A DNA stretch of 64,000 nt from Erythroxylum novogranatense (GCA_029891385.1 CM057235.1:23491120-23555119), one strand, 5' to 3'; positions 1-11,620 are shown, counted from the stretch's first letter. Notes: generated by a model not told the origin, from the sequence alone. A program made the numbers and translations.

Positions 1-172
1 CTTACATATCTAATCATAATACATGCTTAAGGCTTCTCAACTCATTTTCCTTACTCAAACCCATATCTCATTAAGGCACAAATAACATCTATAACACAAT
101 TTATATACTAAAACATTCATTTATTTTCATTTTCATATTTCTAATTTTTGCTTCAAGGTTCGGGGTCCAACA
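1..172 (-). mobile_element. Partial LTR of the long-LTR gypsy family (5' end, minus orientation)
   Basis: The stretch ends with GGTTCGGGGTCCAACA, the reverse complement of the start of the long LTRs at 31939, 37114, 42284 and 47464 (TGTTGGACCCCGAACC). Read on the minus strand, the next roughly 100 bases resemble the beginning of the solo LTR at 3001 (A-rich, then a GTTATAGATGTTAT-like segment). It abuts CACTA coding sequence at 173, so it is an insertion into that gene. The rest of the LTR lies outside the window, so its duplication cannot be checked. Confidence 0.75.
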
Positions 173-1113
173 TCCTGGATGAACATATAGACGTGTAACA
201 AGAAGAATGTTAACAGAGGAAGAAATTAAGGCTGCACATGGTTATATTTTTCAAAACTGTCAAGAGGTTCTTCCTTTCGTGCAATAAGTTGAACATGATT
301 ATTTCTTCATTTAAAATTATATATTGTTCATTACTGAAAATGTCATTATGTTTTTAGATTATACGAGACATTGTTACGTGAGATAATGTCGGGTATCACA
401 CATGATGATATAAATAAAAAAATTGGAAAACACTTTCCTCGATGGTTCGAGAGATATGTAAGTTTTCACTTACAAATATTCTTATAGTTCAAAACCATAT
501 TTAAGTGTTTTCATGACATTATACTCTCTGCTATGATAATTTATTTTATGTAGGCCTTAGAAATCCAATAAAGAACAAGTTCATTTGTGATGTTGCAAAA
601 GGACCTCTGCGAACTGTTAAATCGTATTATGTGTATGTCGTGAATGTATACAAATACCATAAAGAATATCATGAACATAGCATGTCAACAATAAATAGTG
701 GAGTTTCGATACAAGGAGAATTGATGGATTACTATGGTAAAATTATTGAAATACTTGAAGTTGAGTACCCTGCTTTGCCAATTAAGCGATGTGTGATATT
801 TAAATGTGAATGGTATGACTCGACACCAAATGCTGGAAAAAAAGTGCATAGCCAATACAATCTAGTTGAAATCAACTGCCTAAGAAGATTGAGATAATTT
901 GGACAGTTCGTCTTGGCTATGCAAGGGAAACAGGTGTGTTATGTCCCTTTTCCAAGCTTACTACAAGATAAGACAAATCGGTTGGCAGTTTGCAAAGTTA
1001 AACGTAGAGGTTTTTTTGAATCACATGGAAAAGGATAATAGATAATTGAAAGTGAAGCATTTTAAGAAGATGTCACTTTTATAAATGCATTTATCATATA
1101 TGACGATAATGAA
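173..1113 (+). pseudogene. CACTA (En/Spm) transposase C-terminal remnant, part 1
   Basis: Three coding blocks can be read. Bases about 210-290 give LTEEEIKAAHGYIFQNCQEV, like the stretch that ends the DUF4218 part of plant CACTA transposases. Bases about 357-457 encode a block ending PRWFERY and are followed at once by a GTAAGT donor. After an intron-like stretch ending in TAG (about 554), bases 562-1113 encode a DUF4216-like domain: GPLRTVKSYYVYVVNVYKYH, an IFKCEWYD block and FVLAMQGKQVCYVPFP. An in-frame TAA at 895-897 and an apparent one-base phase shift at the second splice junction show decay. The frame runs into an acidic tail that resumes at 21582 beyond the L1 insertion. Family assignment rests on these motifs; no terminal inverted repeats were found. 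Confidence 0.75.
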
Positions 1114-1599
1114 TGTTGGACCCCCGCTTCCGAAGCCCAATATTCAGAGTCATAAGACGTGTGCTTCTGCTTGTTACCATGTATGGTTGTTCCAATTAAC
1201 CCTCATTAGTCATCCTTGGTTCATCTGTATATAATTTGTAAACCTACGTCTCTAGTTTACTCCCCACTGGAACTCCAAAGATCTAGATATATTCAAAATG
1301 CCGAAGCATGTTTAGTAAAATAACCCCAGTTCATACTATTCCAACAGATTCCCTCACTTTCCTTCAATCAAACCTTTTTCCAATCAATCCGGATTACTGC
1401 CAAATTTTTTTGGGGAGAGATAGCACAATGTGTTAGGAATCTATTTTCTTAAGGATCACTTCGTTTAGAGGTCGGACAACAAAGATGGAGCTAAAGGAAT
1501 CAAACAAGGTTCCACCCTCAATCATATTGAGCCTGGTTCAGGACAATTTGCATAACTTCCTCTATGAATATTGGATTAAGGTTCTCTTTAGATGGTTCA

Positions 1600-2600
1600 A
1601 AAGAGGAATTCAAGATCTACAACTTTCATGAAGACATGAAGATAAATTATATCATTTACAGGGTCAAAAGTGGGACCAGATGATAGGATCAAATGAAGCC
1701 AGATGAAGGATCAGACGAATTGGGAAAATTGTCATAACTTTCCCTAGAGATGTCTTATTAAGATTTTATTTATATGGTTAGAAATATAAATTCAAGATCT
1801 ACAACTTTTAGGAAGACATTGAAGACAAATTCTATCATTTGAAGGGCCAAAAGAGGACCAGACGATAGGGTCAGATGAAACCAAACCAAAGGTAAGAAGA
1901 ATTGGAACAATTGTCATAACTTTCTCTACAGATATCAGATTATGGTTTTCTTTATATGGTTTGAAAGATAACTTCAAGATATATAATTTTTTGGAGGCAG
2001 TAAAGACAAATTCTATCATCTGAAGGGTCAAAAGAGGACCAGACGATAGGGTCAGATGAAACTAGATGAAGGATTAGATGAATTGGAACAATTGCCATAA
2101 CTTTCTCTAAAGATATCTGATTAAGGTTTTCTTTATATGGTTAGAAATAGAAGTTCAGGATCTACAACTTTTATGAAGACATTGAATACAAATTTGATCA
2201 TCTATATGATTAAAAATAGGACCAGATGAACAAATCAACTTAGATGAAGGAAGAGATGAATTGGAAAAATGGTCATAACTTTTTCTAGAGAACTTGGATT
2301 AAGGTTTTATTTGGATTATTCGAAAGAGGACTTAAAGATATATAACTTTGATGAAGATTACTAAGACAAATTCAATCATCTATAGGGTCAAAAAAGGGAC
2401 CAGAAGAAAAGATCAGATGAACTTAGTCGAAGGGACAGATGAATTGGAAAATTTGTCATAACGTTCTCTAGAGAACTTGGATTGAGGTGTTATTTATATG
2501 ATTCGAAAGAGGAATTCCAGATCTACAACTTTCATGAAGACCTTGAAGATAGATTCTATCATCTAAAGGGACAAATTTGGACTAAAAGATGTTCTGGTCA
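1600..2600 (+). repeat. Tandem repeat, about 180-bp period, first block
   Basis: A repeated phrase, G(T/C)CATAACTTTCTCTAGAGA followed by a GATTAAGGTTTT segment, ACAACTTT and GACAAATTCTATCATCTGAA, recurs with its anchor at 1731, 1913, 2094, 2272 and 2455, i.e. periods of 178-183 bp. Copies are clearly diverged from one another. The block lies inside L1 and is duplicated at 18330-19245. Confidence 0.85.
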
Positions 2601-2872
2601 ACATAGGACTAGAATATGTTCTGGTCAACATAAGATGAAGCAGAAAATCAACTTAAGAAGAAGCAGATGGTCAACCTAAGACAAAGTAGAGTTAATTTAA
2701 GACGAAGCAGAAGATCAACCTAAGACGAAGCAAAGTCAACTTAATACGAAGCAGAAGGTCAACATAAAACAAAGCAAAGTCATCCTAAGATGAAGCAGAA
2801 GGTCAACCTAGGATGAAGCAGAAGGTCAACCTAAGACGAAGCAGAGTCAAATTAAAACAAAGCAGAATATAC
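2590..2872 (+). repeat. Short tandem repeat, about 22-bp period (GAAGCAGA-GTCAACYTAAGA)
   Basis: Units of the form AAGACGAAGCAGA(AG)GTCAACYTAAGA repeat about a dozen times with one- or two-base variation. It follows the 180-bp block directly and is itself duplicated at 19250-19485, so both belong to the L1 LTR. Confidence 0.85.
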
Positions 2873-3133
2873 TCTTGAGCATCTCCACTCATAAAGATCA
2901 TAAATTTCGACTCCGATGTCCAAAAATTTCATACTATATACTGTTGGAAAGCTAGAAAGATAAGTTACAACTTTCTAGAAGAAAACTTTGTCTATATTAG
3001 TGTTGGAGCCTGATTTTTAAGTAGAATTTAGAAATAATAAATGGAATTAAATGAGTGTTTTTGTATACGAACTTTGTTATAGATGTTATTATGCTATGAA
3101 AAAAGAATTGATTGGTTTTGATGACTTGGATAG

Positions 3134-3779
3134 TGAAGTGAATCACACGTTAATACAGCACTTAAAAACACAATAGAATGCACGAGAAGGGGGGGTTGAA
3201 TTATGTATTCCCCTTTTTGAATATCTTTTAGAATTACTTGTTAGAATTAAGATTCTTTACAGAATTCTTATTAATCCTGATTGATCAAACTTTTCAATGC
3301 TAAGTATATGAATAGTAAATAAAGATCAACTTTGAAACTAAAAGTGAGATAGAGAGTGAGAGTAGTAGACACGCAGATTTATCCTGGTTCACCCCAAACT
3401 GTGGGCTACGCCCGATCCTCGAGTTTCTTCCGAGATTTCACTATCTCTTCAAACGTTACAATATTCTTTCACGAGCTTCTTGAGTCTCTACAACCAAGAT
3501 TCTTTCACACTTAGCCTCTGCAGCTATCTGCATAACTTTTCTTTTCGAAAATATTTGAACACTCACATGTATGGATAGCGTTCAGCTAATTCGCACTTAA
3601 TCGCTCTTTTCGCTTTGTGTAATTTTTCTCAAAACAAGAAGCACTTCAGCCGACTTGACTTGTATTTATAGCCTTCGTCTCTAACTGCTTCTTGATTCTT
3701 GAATCTTGAATCTTTAAAGAAACGGTTAATCAGTTGAGTTCTGTAACTAACTCGAACTGACTCTTGCGTCTGTTTCTTT

Positions 3780-3814
<35 letters not shown>

Positions 3815-4113
3815 TTTTGTTTCTGCGTCTGTATCTACATTTGCGTCTGCGTCTTTTATTGTCTTGTGTCATCTGCGTCTGTGTTGACTTTTTACTTTGA
3901 CAAACTTCGTCTGTGTTTTGATTTGTCTGTGTGCGTCTGTATCTGACTTTTTCAACTTAGTCTGTGTCAACTTCGCTCAGATATGTCATCTTCGCCTGCC
4001 TCTCGAATTAAATCAGATACGCCTCAGGATCTGTTTTGTTTTTCTTGTATTTGATCTCACTATGTTTGTTATACATCAAAATCATTTTTATGTAAAGTCA
4101 TTTTGACTTAACA
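3134..4113 (-). repeat. 3' LTR of the SIRE-like copia
   Basis: Read on the minus strand it begins TGTTAAGTC and ends CACTTCA (TG...CA ends). It matches 11621-12602 over its length. Differences are concentrated at CTG/CAG sites and in the CTGCGT repeat. Confidence 0.93.
3775..3860 (+). repeat. (CTGCGT)n hexanucleotide repeat in the LTR
   Basis: About six perfect CTGCGT units at 3781-3815 continue as imperfect copies to about 3860. The partner LTR (about 12265-12345) has a shorter, scrambled version. Open frames across it encode only Cys/Val repeats and are not genes. Confidence 0.85.
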
Positions 4114-4130
4114 ATCTCCCCCTTTTTGAA
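4114..4130 (-). promoter_or_regulatory. Polypurine tract of the SIRE-like copia
   Basis: The minus strand reads TTCAAAAAGGGGGAGAT and directly abuts the 3' LTR. This is the expected position and composition of the plus-strand primer for reverse transcription. Confidence 0.9.
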
Positions 4131-4296
4131 TATAACAAATTACATACAAGAAAAGAAAAGAAAAGAAAACAACAAAAAAATTTTACAAATGTTGCAAAAA
4201 CTTATCTTCTTCCTGTCTTCGTCTGTTGTGGTCACACCTTCTTCATCTGAACATCCTCTCCTCTTCTGATTATTTTCTTCTTTTCCTGCTCTCCCC

Positions 4297-6643
4297 CTAT
4301 TTGTTATAATAAAAAATGATTATCGATTCGGTTCTTCGCCAGCTCGCTATCATCTTCTTTAGATCATTCACCGTCTCCTTCATTTCATTGAGTTCACCAC
4401 GTAATCTATTGACTTCATCTGACGAAGAGGCTTGATCTGCTTCTCCTGATGGAGGAGTGAAAGGAATTGTAGTAGTATAGGCATCGAGAGGATGGAGTGT
4501 AGTCTTCATTAATCTCAAAAGTCGGTGGACGAATGAATGTTGTAACCGGAAGATTTAGATCAAAAGGAACCGGCAAGATCAACAACCTGCCTTCCTTGCG
4601 GGGATAGGGCATGTTCTTCGATAGACGATGTATTAGACAAAGGGCTAATACGAAGAACTGCTCAACAAGGAACTCGAGAATGTTCTTGTTTTATACTTCC
4701 CCTCCGACAGTTTTCGCTTACGATTTGTATGGTTGCAGCTCGCTTGATCTGGGTCTTGTGCAGGAATGCATGCTTCATCAATTTTCCGCACTTCTTCTGC
4801 AATCTGATCCGCGGACAGATCATCATCAACATTATCTTCAGGAAATAATTTTGACTTTCCCTTTGTAAAATCTTTTGGACACCTTGGTTGAATATCTGGA
4901 ACAACCTTTATCTCTGTGTTCTCTGTGATTGGGAACATAGTACAAGGTGGGCAGGGACGTCTTGAGGGATATGGCAAATGATCAGTAAGCCTCAAGGTAT
5001 CGTAAAAAGACTTCTCTTTTTCATTTAGTAACTGCCACGTGATACCATTAATCGATATAGGTTGCACCAGAGCTACTATTTTCTTCACTGGTTCAACACC
5101 GATTATAATAGCATTGCTCAGATTGGTAATAACTTCTACCAATTTGATTTCTAGCCTATATTTCCTCAAGAACTTCGGTAGTTATATACCTTCGACTTGG
5201 TTCATCATCACCAAATCTGCATGCAGCTTGCTTCGTTGTGTTCCTTAGAAGTCTCCTCAACCGCCATTCTTCTGCTGGTTCCTCCTTTATAATGCCAGTG
5301 TCTCATGAACCGTGCTTTCATCCATCGGTTCTTCTTGTTGAGCACTAGGAATTTCTTGAACTGCATAATGCTCGCTTCGCTTTCAACTTGAACAAGACGT
5401 GAGCTCTTTTTGTAGACTAACGTCCTCGATGAGTTGAGATGCTCTTCTTTTGACTAACCTTCTTAGTCTTTTCTCTCGCTTGATTAGTTTTGCTGATTTC
5501 TTCACAGAAATTTTCCTTTAACAGATGTTGCTTTTCTCTTCCTCTCGGTCTCTTTAGATCTTCCGCCGTATCCTCTTCCAGAATAGAGACTAAGGATCTT
5601 GTGGCTTTGGCTGCACAAGATTTAGAAGTTTCTTCTCGCCTTTGTTCTCTGGCAATCTTCTCTTCATGTTGCCTCAGAGTCCTGATTCTTGGAGATCTCT
5701 TGGCTTTCTTCACAACTTCGCTCAAGAGACTTTCTCCTTGTCTCTTTGGCACACTTTGCTTTGCCCTCTGAGATTGAATTTCTGCGACAAGAGGACTCGC
5801 CATTTTCATGAGAGGTCTCCCTAGCACTTTCCTTAATTCGGCAGTAGATGATTTGATACTTACAGGCGATTGAGAACTTGAGACAGGAGTCTTCTTCAAT
5901 ATACGCTCCCCCTCAGTTCTTGGTTTCTTTGAAGAACCGGCGTGATCTTTGTCTCATCAGATTCGACCCATTCGCCGAATAGTATGAGCATCAATCTTGC
6001 TCTTCTTCATCGAACAGTTAGTCTTATCCTCGTGCGCATTTAATCTTGATTCCATAAAGATCCTCGTCAAAATCATACCATAAGGATAACTGGAAGTTTC
6101 CTTTAACCCCTTAACCATATAGTGAAAGATTAAGAAGGGTAGATCTATAGGATTTCGATTGAGAAGAAAGAATAGACATTGTTCGTCTAAAGTAGTCACC
6201 AAATGCCTTGAACCAACTCTAGGAAGAATGCAATTGAACAGGATTGCATGCAGAACCCTAGCCTTTGGAATCAGATTTGATGTCTTCCTTTCTCTTGAAT
6301 CATTTGTGCCATAGAGCTGCCTCTTGACATCTTCTTCTTTCATTCCAACTGAGGACATCCATCCGGCCTTGGTAGACAGTTTTTCACCAACGGATGGGCA
6401 ATCAGTTACTTTCCTTATCAAATCCTTTGTGACAATAACTGATATTCTATCCACAGATGATACAATAGTGTCTTCTATCAGACGAGCGTTCTTCCAGAAC
6501 TCATATACCTCATTTATATAGACAGGTTCTTGTATCGAAAGAAGTTCTTCCACCGACTTTTATAATCTCGTGTTCTACATCCATGCCGTCACCCTTAGTG
6601 ATTCAAAGTTCACAAGTCTTCCATAAATCATTCTTGCTTCCAT
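4297..6643 (-). pseudogene. Extra ORF downstream of pol (plant-transposon-domain-like, coiled-coil C-terminus)
   Basis: Between RNase H and the PPT the minus strand holds one long broken ORF. A likely start is the ATG at 6641-6643 (MEARMIYGRLVNFESL). The main open segments are 5957-6553, 5417-5899, 4645-5169 and 4297-4518. The N-terminal part (EVYEFWKNARLIED, then a ...LHAILFNCILPR segment and DEQCLFFLLN) resembles the domain described as putative plant transposon protein. The middle is Lys/Arg/Glu-rich. The end (VNRLRGELNEMKETVNDLKK) is a heptad-like coiled coil. SIRE-type elements carry an ORF here, often called env-like; I see no signal peptide or convincing membrane anchor. Frame changes and stops separate the segments, and some fall at CTG/CAG sites. 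Confidence 0.7.
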
Positions 6644-6914
6644 TGTATAGAGCGAAAGATTATCTTCTGGAAAGCTTTTGAGTGAGAAGATTTTGAGAGA
6701 ATTGGTAAAGTAGAAATGAACCGTCAGGAGATGATGAAAAGACTGCTATAATATCATCTTCAATCTACTTATAGGGTTATGGACTGATGGGTTCTCGAAT
6801 CATTAAGAACCTCGAGTTTATCAGATATTTCCCTCCAAAAATCTTCCTTGTGCGAAAAGTTACCAGCTGTAACTCACTGTGTATAACGTCGTTAGTTTCT
6901 CACGTTATTTTAGC

Positions 6915-7480
6915 CTAACTGCTCATTTAGCATCACCATATTGAGATTGCGTCTTATCTTCTGAAGACGTTCTTCACTCAGTGGTTTAGTGAAGATGTCC
7001 GCCCATTGAAGCTCTGTTTCAACGAACTTTAGAAGCACCACCTTTCTCTGAACGTAGTCTCTCAGGAAATGATGTCTGACTTTTATATGCTTTACTCTGG
7101 AATGCTGAATTGGATTCTTTGACAGGTTTATTGCACTGGTGTTGTCGCAATAAATTAGAATCTCCTCCTCCTTAACTGAATAGTCTTCAAGCTGATACTT
7201 GATCCACGAATGTCTGTGAACAAAGAACTCATGGCGGACATGTATTCTCCTTCAGCGGTTGATAGAGCAATTGAGCTTTGTCTCTTGCTTGACCAGGAGA
7301 CTAGATTTCCTCCAAGAAAGTGACATCCTCCACTTATGCTCTTTCTTTTGATTCTATCTCCGCATAGTCCGCATCACAAGATCCGATTAACTGAAATCTT
7401 TACCTTTCTCAAACATTAAGCAAAGATCGAGAGTACTGCGAGATATCTCAAAATTCTTTTAACAAAGTAAAATGAGACTC
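6915..7480 (-). pseudogene. RNase H domain of the SIRE-like copia (frames broken)
   Basis: Minus-strand reading gives GSCDADYAE at about 7355-7385, then IYCDNTSAINLSKNPI near 7120-7165 and KHIKVRHHFLRDYV near 7065-7100. The end is ADIFTKPLSEERL near 6970-7000, followed by a short tail. These are standard copia RNase H blocks that remove the RNA strand during cDNA synthesis. The order is as expected downstream of RT, but several stops interrupt the frame between blocks. Confidence 0.85.
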
Positions 7481-8340
7481 TCTAGGATCGGCTTGAAATC
7501 TTGCACACAAGCATACACCTAATGAATATCGGTCTACTTGTCAGAAGATACAATAAAGAACCGATCATCCTCTATATAGGATTTGATCCACCTTCTTACC
7601 AAGTTCGTCTTTCGACAAAAGGTTTGAAGGATGCATCGGAGTTGCCATTGGCTTCACATTATTCATGTCAAACTTATTCAGAAACTCTTTCACATACTTC
7701 ATTGATGAATGAAGATCTTCTCTTTAGTCCGCTTAACTTGCAACCCAAGAAAGAACTTTAATTCACCCATCATACTCATTTCAAATTCTCTTTTCATTAG
7801 TCTCTCAAATTTTAAACACAACTCTTTTGTAGTAGCACCAAAGATAATATCATCAACGAGATCTGCATTAAGATAAAATCATTCTAAAACTCTTTCTAAA
7901 GAGCGTCTTATCAACTTGACCTCTGCTGAAACCATTTTCTATTAAGAAGGTACTCGACGATCATACCAAGCTCTGGTGCTTGTTTTAGGCGTATAAGGCT
8001 TTGTGAAGTCTATAGACATAATCTGGATTTTAACATCTTCAAAGCCGGAGGTTGTTTCACATAGACTTCTTCGCCTATAAAGCCATTCGAAATGCACTCT
8101 TAACATCCATCTCAAACAATTTTATATCGTGACAGATTGCATATGCCAACAAAATCCTTATAGCTTCAAGTCTCGCTACTGGAGCATATGTTTCGTTGTA
8201 GTCTATTCCTTCTTGCTGATTGTAACCTTGTGCTACTAATCTGGCCTTGTTACGACTCACTCTTCCTGATTCGTCTAACTTATTCTTGAAAACCCATCTT
8301 GTTCCTATAATGGATTTCTTAGGAGGTTTTGGAACCAAGG
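7481..8340 (-). pseudogene. Reverse transcriptase domain of the SIRE-like copia (frames broken)
   Basis: The N-terminal half is open at 8075-8338: IIGTRWVFKNKLDESG, then RNKARLVAQGYNQQEGIDY, then ETYAPVARLEAIRILLAYA and LFEMDVKSAF, which contains the first catalytic Asp. Downstream (7500-8070) the frame is lost, but a VDDIIFGATTKE block (about 7835-7866) preserves the active-site Asp pair. The residue before VDD reads Leu rather than the usual Tyr, and a KREFEMSMMGELKFF block follows near 7740-7800. The open stretch on the plus strand at 7501-7761 is the antisense of this region. Confidence 0.87.
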
Positions 8341-8347
8341 ACCGACG

Positions 8348-9400
8348 TTATTCCTTGTGAATTGGTTCACTCTTTTGCATGGCTAACACCCAAGCTTCAT
8401 CTTGAAGAGCTTCCTCAACCTTCTTAGGTTCTACTTCAGAGATAAAAGCTACATTAGCTTCTCGTCTGAATCTGGACCTTGTCCTAACTCCTTCTGCGGT
8501 CTCACCGATAATTAACTCTTCTGGATGAGAACTTTTATACTTCCAATCTCGTCTTAGTTCTATAGTTTCTGGAATATCTTCAATCTTATTCTCATGAGTG
8601 TCTGACGAGAGAGTTTCTGAGGCATCATCTAGGTTCTTTAAAGGACCTTCAATCTCCATGTCATCTTCCTTATGGGTTTGAGAACTATCATCAAATTTGA
8701 CATGGATCGTCTCTTCAACAGTCTTTGAAGTCAGGTTGTAAACTCCAAATGCCTTAGACGATAATGAGTAACCTAGAAATATTCTTGGATAGATCTTTGA
8801 ATCGAATTTATCCAACAGCCCTCTCGTATTCAGAATGGAACATTTGCACCCGAATGGATGAAAGTAGGATATGCTTGGTCTTCTTCCATTCCATAACTCG
8901 TAAGGAGTTTTCTTCAACATAGGTCGCAACAAGATCCTATTCTGAATATAGCATGCTGTATTCACAGCTTCTTCCCAGAAATACTTAGGAAGATTCGTCT
9001 CACATAGCATAGTCCTTGCCATCTCTTGAATCGTCCTATTCTTTCTCTCAACAACTCCATTCTGTTGTGGAGTTCTAGGGGCCGAGAAGTTGTGGGAAAT
9101 TTCATTCTCCTCACAGAAAACTCTAAACTTCTCATTCTCAAATTCTCCGCCATGATCACTCCTGATACTAGCTATAGACATTACTTTTCATTCGTAGAAC
9201 TTTCGGATAGAGTTCTAAAGTACTTAAAAGACTCATCTTTGTGTGATAAAACAATATCCAACAAAATCGAGTAAAATCATCAACAATGAAAAGTCCATAT
9301 TTCTTTCTCGCTAAGACTTAATGTCCTTGTAGGACCAAACAAATCCATATGTAATAGTTCTAAAGGTCTTGAAGAAGTTACAAAATTTTTAGAGAAAGAG
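8348..9400 (-). pseudogene. Integrase core and C-terminus of the SIRE-like copia
   Basis: The open stretch 8348-9181 carries the second catalytic Asp (IRSDHGGEFENEKF) and the catalytic Glu block (TPQQNGVVERKNRTIQEM). The chromodomain-less C-terminal region follows (RPSISYFHPFGCKC, FLGYSLSSKAFGVYN). The first-Asp region lies upstream in another frame near 9250-9360 (GLFIVDDF). Integrase inserts the cDNA into the host genome. A frame break just before 9181 separates the halves. The sequence then passes into the linker before RT (EVEPKKVEEALQDEAWVLAM). Confidence 0.9.
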
Positions 9401-9770
9401 GTTTTAACTTGCTTTCCTTTCAAACAATTTTCACATAAAAATTCTTTGTCAAAACTTATTTTGGTAAACCTCTTACCAAATCATGTTTTACCAATTTTGA
9501 AATATGTTTCAAAGAGACATGACCTAGCTTTTATGCCGATTAGTCTTTCTTCTTGTAAGATAGAAAACATGAGATATTTTGACTTTGAAAATCTTCTAAG
9601 TTGATTTTGTAAAGGTTTTTTCTTCTCTTGGCAGAGAAAAGTATAGACCCATCTTTGTTTCTGACTTCACAAAGATTTTGATTGAATGTAACTATAAAAC
9701 CAAAATCACACAACTGACTCACACTAATCAAGTTATGCTTTAGACCATCAATAAGCAGTACATTATTTAT
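9401..9770 (-). pseudogene. GAG-pre-integrase / zinc-finger region of the SIRE-like copia
   Basis: The minus strand encodes [20 protein letters not shown] followed by KRRKNLYKINLED (open 9540-9731). This is the conserved stretch between protease and integrase in copia polyproteins. The HHCC zinc-binding part toward 9420-9540 is present only in shifted frames. Confidence 0.8.
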
Positions 9771-9849
9771 GCATGCAAAGGAATCTTTACCTATTTTCCC
9801 GATTCCAATGATTTTGCCCTACTGGTTGTCTCCGAAAGTTACTGATCCT

Positions 9850-10050
9850 CCCTTCTTATACTGAAGGTCTAGGAACATAGACCTTCTTCCCGTCATGTGT
9901 CGCGAGCATCCACTGTCTAAATACCAATGGTGCTTGCCGTATCATCCAAGGAATGATATCTGCAGGAGAAACTATTTTATTTCTTGGTACCCAAATTTTC
10001 TTGGGTCCTTTATGGTTAGTAGTATGCACATGATATGATCTTTGATGCAT
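9850..10050 (-). pseudogene. Aspartic protease region of the SIRE-like copia
   Basis: GPKKIWVPRNK is open on the minus strand near 9980-10020 and leads, after a frameshift, into WYLDSGCSRHMTG. The catalytic Asp-Ser-Gly triad lies at 9909-9917. The protease matures the gag-pol polyprotein. The active-site residues are intact; only the frame before them is broken. Confidence 0.85.
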
Positions 10051-10399
10051 ATTACTCGGACGTTGATTAAAATATGTTATCCTATTTCTTCCTTTTGAGA
10101 GACAAATTTATTCTGAACCGAGTATTATTTCCAAGAAACCCTAATCCGGTCTTATCACTAGGATGTCTACATTTTCCTAGCATATCATTCATTTTTTTGT
10201 ACTCTCGTGAAAGTAACTAGATCACCGATAGATTCTTGATCCTCGCTTAAGTTGATTAATCTCATCGATCATCTCACAAGTTTCCTTTTAACTTCTAACT
10301 CCTTTTTAAGCAAATATTTTCTCTATTTTCTCAATATTTCTAATATTCTCAGATACTTTTTCTTCAACACTTGTCTTGTTTCGTAATAGTATGAGAATC

Positions 10400-11563
10400 T
10401 TCTAACGATTACGAATATGCATCATGCAAATTTTCAGAGTCGATTTTACCTCCTCATCACTATCTTCCTCGGCCATTAGGCAAATGTTTGCATGTTCGAT
10501 GACTCGAGCTCAGATCGATTCAGATGAATCTAGGTCCTCCCATGTTGCCATCATGCTTTTCTTGCCTTCTACTCTTCTTGGGTTTCTTCTTGAGAGTAGG
10601 GCATTCGGACTTGTAGTGTCCAGGCTGATTGCACTCGTAACAAATGATAGAAGACTTTTCTGGCTTAGCTTCATCTTTTCCATTCTTTCTGAATGTCTGG
10701 TTACTTCTGGGCTTCTTCTTCCACATGCGTCTTATCTTTATGGAAATGAAAGATAATTCTTCATCTTCATCACTCGATTCTGAATCTGATTGGCTAGAGT
10801 TATCATCCCTTGATTCTTCAATTTTCAATGCTTTTGATGACTTCCTCCTTCTATAAGTCTTATGATTCTTTTGTCCAAATTTTCATGCTATTGACTTCTC
10901 TCGCTTGGGCTTATCTTCAGCGTTGAGTTCAACTTCATGAATCTTTAAGGATCCCAGCAACTCATCTAGCTTTAATATGCTCAAGTCTTTGGCTTCTTGC
11001 ACTACCGTAACTTTTGGTCTCCATCTCTTAGGAAGACTTCTTAGAATCTTGCGAACGTGATCTTGATTATTGTATGTCCTTCCAAGAGCTTTCAATCCAT
11101 TGATAATTGTTTGAAATCTTCCAAACATTTGATCAATAGATTCTTCATCTTCCATCCTGAAAAGTTCATATTGATGTACAAGAATACTTATCTTGGATTC
11201 CTTAACTTGACTTGTGCCTTCATGAGCAATGGACAATGTGTCCCACATTTCTTTTGCTGTGTCGCAACCATGCACTTTGTCGTACTCGCTTCTACTTAGG
11301 GCACACGTTAAGAAAAATTTCGCCTTTGAATTCAGTTGTATTCTTGCTTTCTGATCAGCCGTCCATCTGCTTCGTGGAATAGAACTACCTTCGTCATCTA
11401 CAGGTATATAGGGTCCGTTCTCTATTACGTCCCAAAGGTCTACATGTGTAGATTCGATGAATAACCGCATCCTATCTTTCCAGTAATGATAGTCTTCTCC
11501 ATTGAATGCTGGAGGTCTAGTGACTGAGGCTCCTTCAGCGATGTATACATGTGACTCCGCCAT
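10400..11563 (-). pseudogene. Gag of the SIRE-like copia (one in-frame stop, one frameshift)
   Basis: The start ATG at 11563 (MAESHVYIAEG) lies about 40 bases from the PBS. The first 226 codons are open (GEDYHYWKDRMRLFIES, SRSEYDKVHGCDTAKEMWDT, EESIDQMFGRFQTIINGLKA). A TGA follows at 10883-10885, but the same frame stays open to 10520 and contains the CCHC knuckle CYECNQPGHYKSEC at 10601-10642. A frameshift near 10540-10560 moves the tail (MMATWEDLDSSES, then an acidic stretch with EHANICLMAEEDSDEE) into another frame. Gag forms the cytoplasmic virus-like particle. The surviving long frame suggests recent inactivation or a consensus error. Confidence 0.9.
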
Positions 11564-11600
11564 TATCTTTAATCCACACTTCGCTAAAGTAATTCTTGGA

Positions 11601-11620
11601 TACCAAGCTCTGATACCAAT
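11601..11620 (-). promoter_or_regulatory. Primer-binding site (initiator Met-tRNA) of the SIRE-like copia
   Basis: The minus strand reads ATTGGTATCAGAGCTTGGTA immediately inside the 5' LTR. TGGTATCAGAGC is the standard complement of the plant initiator Met-tRNA 3' end. Confidence 0.93.

Noticed and set aside
1600..2600. Centromeric satellite array
   Set aside because: Only about five diverged monomers are present and they lie inside an LTR with target duplications; array-scale repetition is absent here.
3764..3946. Cys/Val-rich plus-strand ORF
   Set aside because: It is the translation of the CTGCGT/GTCTGC repeat inside an LTR and is not preserved in the partner LTR.
4297..6643. Viral envelope gene
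   Set aside because: Only the position is env-like. No signal peptide, glycosylation-rich ectodomain or membrane anchor is evident, so I kept a neutral name.
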